DNA of 6,983 bases, from NCBI GenBank assembly GCA_016187325.1, contig JACPJY010000046.1:1-6983 (forward strand), in the 5' to 3' direction. The number at the start of each line of letters is the position of its first letter. Within the stretch, counting starts at the first letter, position 1. Origin of the DNA: Rhodospirillales bacterium (GTDB lineage Bacteria > Pseudomonadota > Alphaproteobacteria > Rhodospirillales > Casp-alpha2). Both the position numbers and the translations under genes were made by a program. Shown one piece after another: positions 6,136-6,983 of the stretch. The notes beneath the pieces are model-generated. The model saw only the letters and a list, made by a program, of their open reading frames with translations. It ran no database searches and had not been told where the DNA came from.

Positions 6136-6765
6136 ATGAAAACCGGCAAAAGGTCCCCGATCCTGGCGGTTCTCGCCCTGTTCCTCGCCGCCACCCTCGG
6201 CGGCTGCTATATGCCGATCCGCTTCGATTCCGAGATCGAGATCCACCGCACCGGCCATTACGACTTCAAGTTCGACGGCTACCTGGCCAAGGTCGAGCTC
6301 TACAAGGACCTGAAGGAACGCAAGATCGACGTTGCCGAGGAGAAAAAACAGATCGAGCAGATCAAGACCGACTTCGCCCGCGACCCGGCGGTCAAGGAGT
6401 TCAAGTACCTGAAGATGGGCCACTTCAAGGTCAACTGGCACAACAAGGGCGACCTGATCCAGGCGAAGACCGTGAGCTTCTTCAACCGCTCCAGCGAATA
6501 TATGCTGGGCCTGAGCTACAACAGCGAAACCCGACGCATCGCGATGGCCGGCAAGTCGCTGGGCAAGGACATCAAGGAGCAGTTGGACAAGGCCGGCCTC
6601 GGCTCGACCGGCAAGATCCGGGTGATCACCGACGCCAAGGTGATCAGCCACAACGCCACCTCGGTCAGGGACAACAAGCAGAAGGGCGGCCGCTACAAGA
6701 CCTACACCTGGGACATCCCCAACATCTTCGCCCCGACGCCGAGCCTGGTGATCCAGATTCTCTAA
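6136..6765 (+). CDS. Hypothetical lipoprotein, unrecognised family
   Basis: A 209-residue protein with a clear lipoprotein signal: basic start MKTGKR, hydrophobic segment (about residues 8-20), and lipobox LGGC with the acylated cysteine at 24. The next residues, Tyr-Met, carry no Asp at +2, so transfer to the outer membrane is expected. The mature part (186 residues) is rich in Lys and Asp and has no further membrane segment or cysteine. It has a charged, probably helical stretch (about 50-85, with EEKKQIEQIK) between beta-like segments. It ends with TYTWDIPNIF and PTPSLVIQIL, a beta-rich finish that faintly recalls LppM-like lipoproteins; this is a weak impression. Codon use matches the genome. 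The ATG has only a close GAGG (6130-6133, 2 bases away), so initiation may be modest. It follows mazG by 96 bases and faces a convergent gene. Function unknown; an envelope role is inferred only from the signal. Confidence 0.88.
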   Translation: MKTGKRSPILAVLALFLAATLGGCYMPIRFDSEIEIHRTGHYDFKFDGYLAKVELYKDLKERKIDVAEEKKQIEQIKTDFARDPAVKEFKYLKMGHFKVNWHNKGDLIQAKTVSFFNRSSEYMLGLSYNSETRRIAMAGKSLGKDIKEQLDKAGLGSTGKIRVITDAKVISHNATSVRDNKQKGGRYKTYTWDIPNIFAPTPSLVIQIL

Positions 6766-6767
6766 GG

Positions 6768-6790
6768 AAAAAGGGGCCCGAAGGCCCCTT
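6768..6790 (-). terminator. Rho-independent terminator of the minus-strand gene (UUCG hairpin)
   Basis: On the minus strand an 8-base perfect stem AAGGGGCC/GGCCCCTT (6790-6783 with 6778-6771) closes a TTCG loop with a C-G closing pair, the extra-stable tetraloop type. The downstream stem arm ends in, and continues into, a run of five T (6772-6768). It begins 21 bases beyond the stop of the minus-strand gene. The plus-strand transcript of the lipoprotein gene forms the same stem with a CGAA loop but is followed by CCCC, not T, so it would work poorly in that direction, though it could protect the mRNA 3' end. Confidence 0.85.
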
Positions 6791-6811
6791 CCCCATTTCG
6801 TTCGGTGCCGC

Positions 6812-6983
6812 TTACCGGCGCTTTTTGCTGCGTTTTATGCTGCGCTTTTTGGGCCGCTTGTTGGCGCGCTTCGCACCCCGCTTTTTCGCCGCCGCCGGTT
6901 TCGACTTGGCCTTGGATTCCGGCTTGGCGCCGCGCGTCAGGTTGCGGATCAGGCACGATGAATCCCAGCGCTCGCCGCCGACC
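6812..6983 (-). CDS. C-terminal fragment of an unidentified protein with Lys/Arg-rich tail
   Basis: A minus-strand frame open from the window edge to a TAA at 6814-6812 gives the last 56 residues of a longer protein. It begins VGGERWDSSCLIRNLTRG, which looks like the end of a folded domain, and continues as a disordered tail of about 37 residues built of Lys, Arg, Ala and Ser ending KRSKKRR. The frame is preferred over an overlapping minus-strand frame (6762-6956) because it stops just before the UUCG terminator, whereas the other reads through the hairpin. Basic tails of this kind occur in nucleic-acid-binding and also envelope proteins of alphaproteobacteria; I cannot name the family from this fragment. 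It is convergent with the lipoprotein gene. Confidence 0.7.
   Translation of the reverse strand, partial: VGGERWDSSCLIRNLTRGAKPESKAKSKPAAAKKRGAKRANKRPKKRSIKRSKKRR

Noticed and set aside
6762..6956. 64-codon minus-strand frame at the window end
   Set aside because: It reads through the UUCG terminator hairpin and lies in a different frame from the open Lys/Arg-rich C-terminus ending at 6812, which is the more natural gene.

Overview
The window is a GC-rich, densely packed bacterial chromosome segment, roughly 60-80% GC in most coding stretches. Gene order tmk-holB-metG-tatD-metallo-beta-lactamase, zinc-less MetRS and delta' proteins, and the style of the proteins point to an alphaproteobacterium, probably near Rhodospirillales. 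This placement is inference from gene order and protein character, not from a search.

Layout. Bases 1-4880 hold one forward housekeeping cluster: the 3' part of thymidylate kinase (tmk), DNA polymerase III delta' (holB), methionyl-tRNA synthetase (metG), a TatD-family deoxyribonuclease and a PhnP-like metallo-beta-lactamase-fold hydrolase. Three of the four junctions overlap by 1-4 bases (ATGA, TGATG, GTGA), so translational coupling is likely; only holB-metG has a 56-base gap. Bases 4881-5181 are a 301-base non-coding gap with an AT-rich core containing two inverted repeats. mazG (5182-6039) follows with a clear Shine-Dalgarno. A promoter-like sequence then precedes a gene for an unrecognised lipoprotein (6136-6765). 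A hairpin with a UUCG loop and a T-run on the minus strand separates it from a convergent minus-strand gene, of which only the last 56 codons (a Lys/Arg-rich tail) are in the window.

Functional theme. The forward cluster joins dTTP supply (Tmk), the replication clamp loader (HolB), tRNA charging (MetG), nuclease or phosphoesterase functions (TatD, MBL) and NTP-pool sanitation (MazG). This is core metabolism, and I see no phage, transposon, CRISPR, toxin-antitoxin or defence genes.

The most notable signal is inside metG. About 400 bases encoding the anticodon-binding domain drop to about 52% GC and use codons that are rare in the surrounding genes, while the protein remains a normal MetRS. 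This looks like an intragenic homologous replacement from a lower-GC relative. I found no evidence of a previously undescribed biological system.
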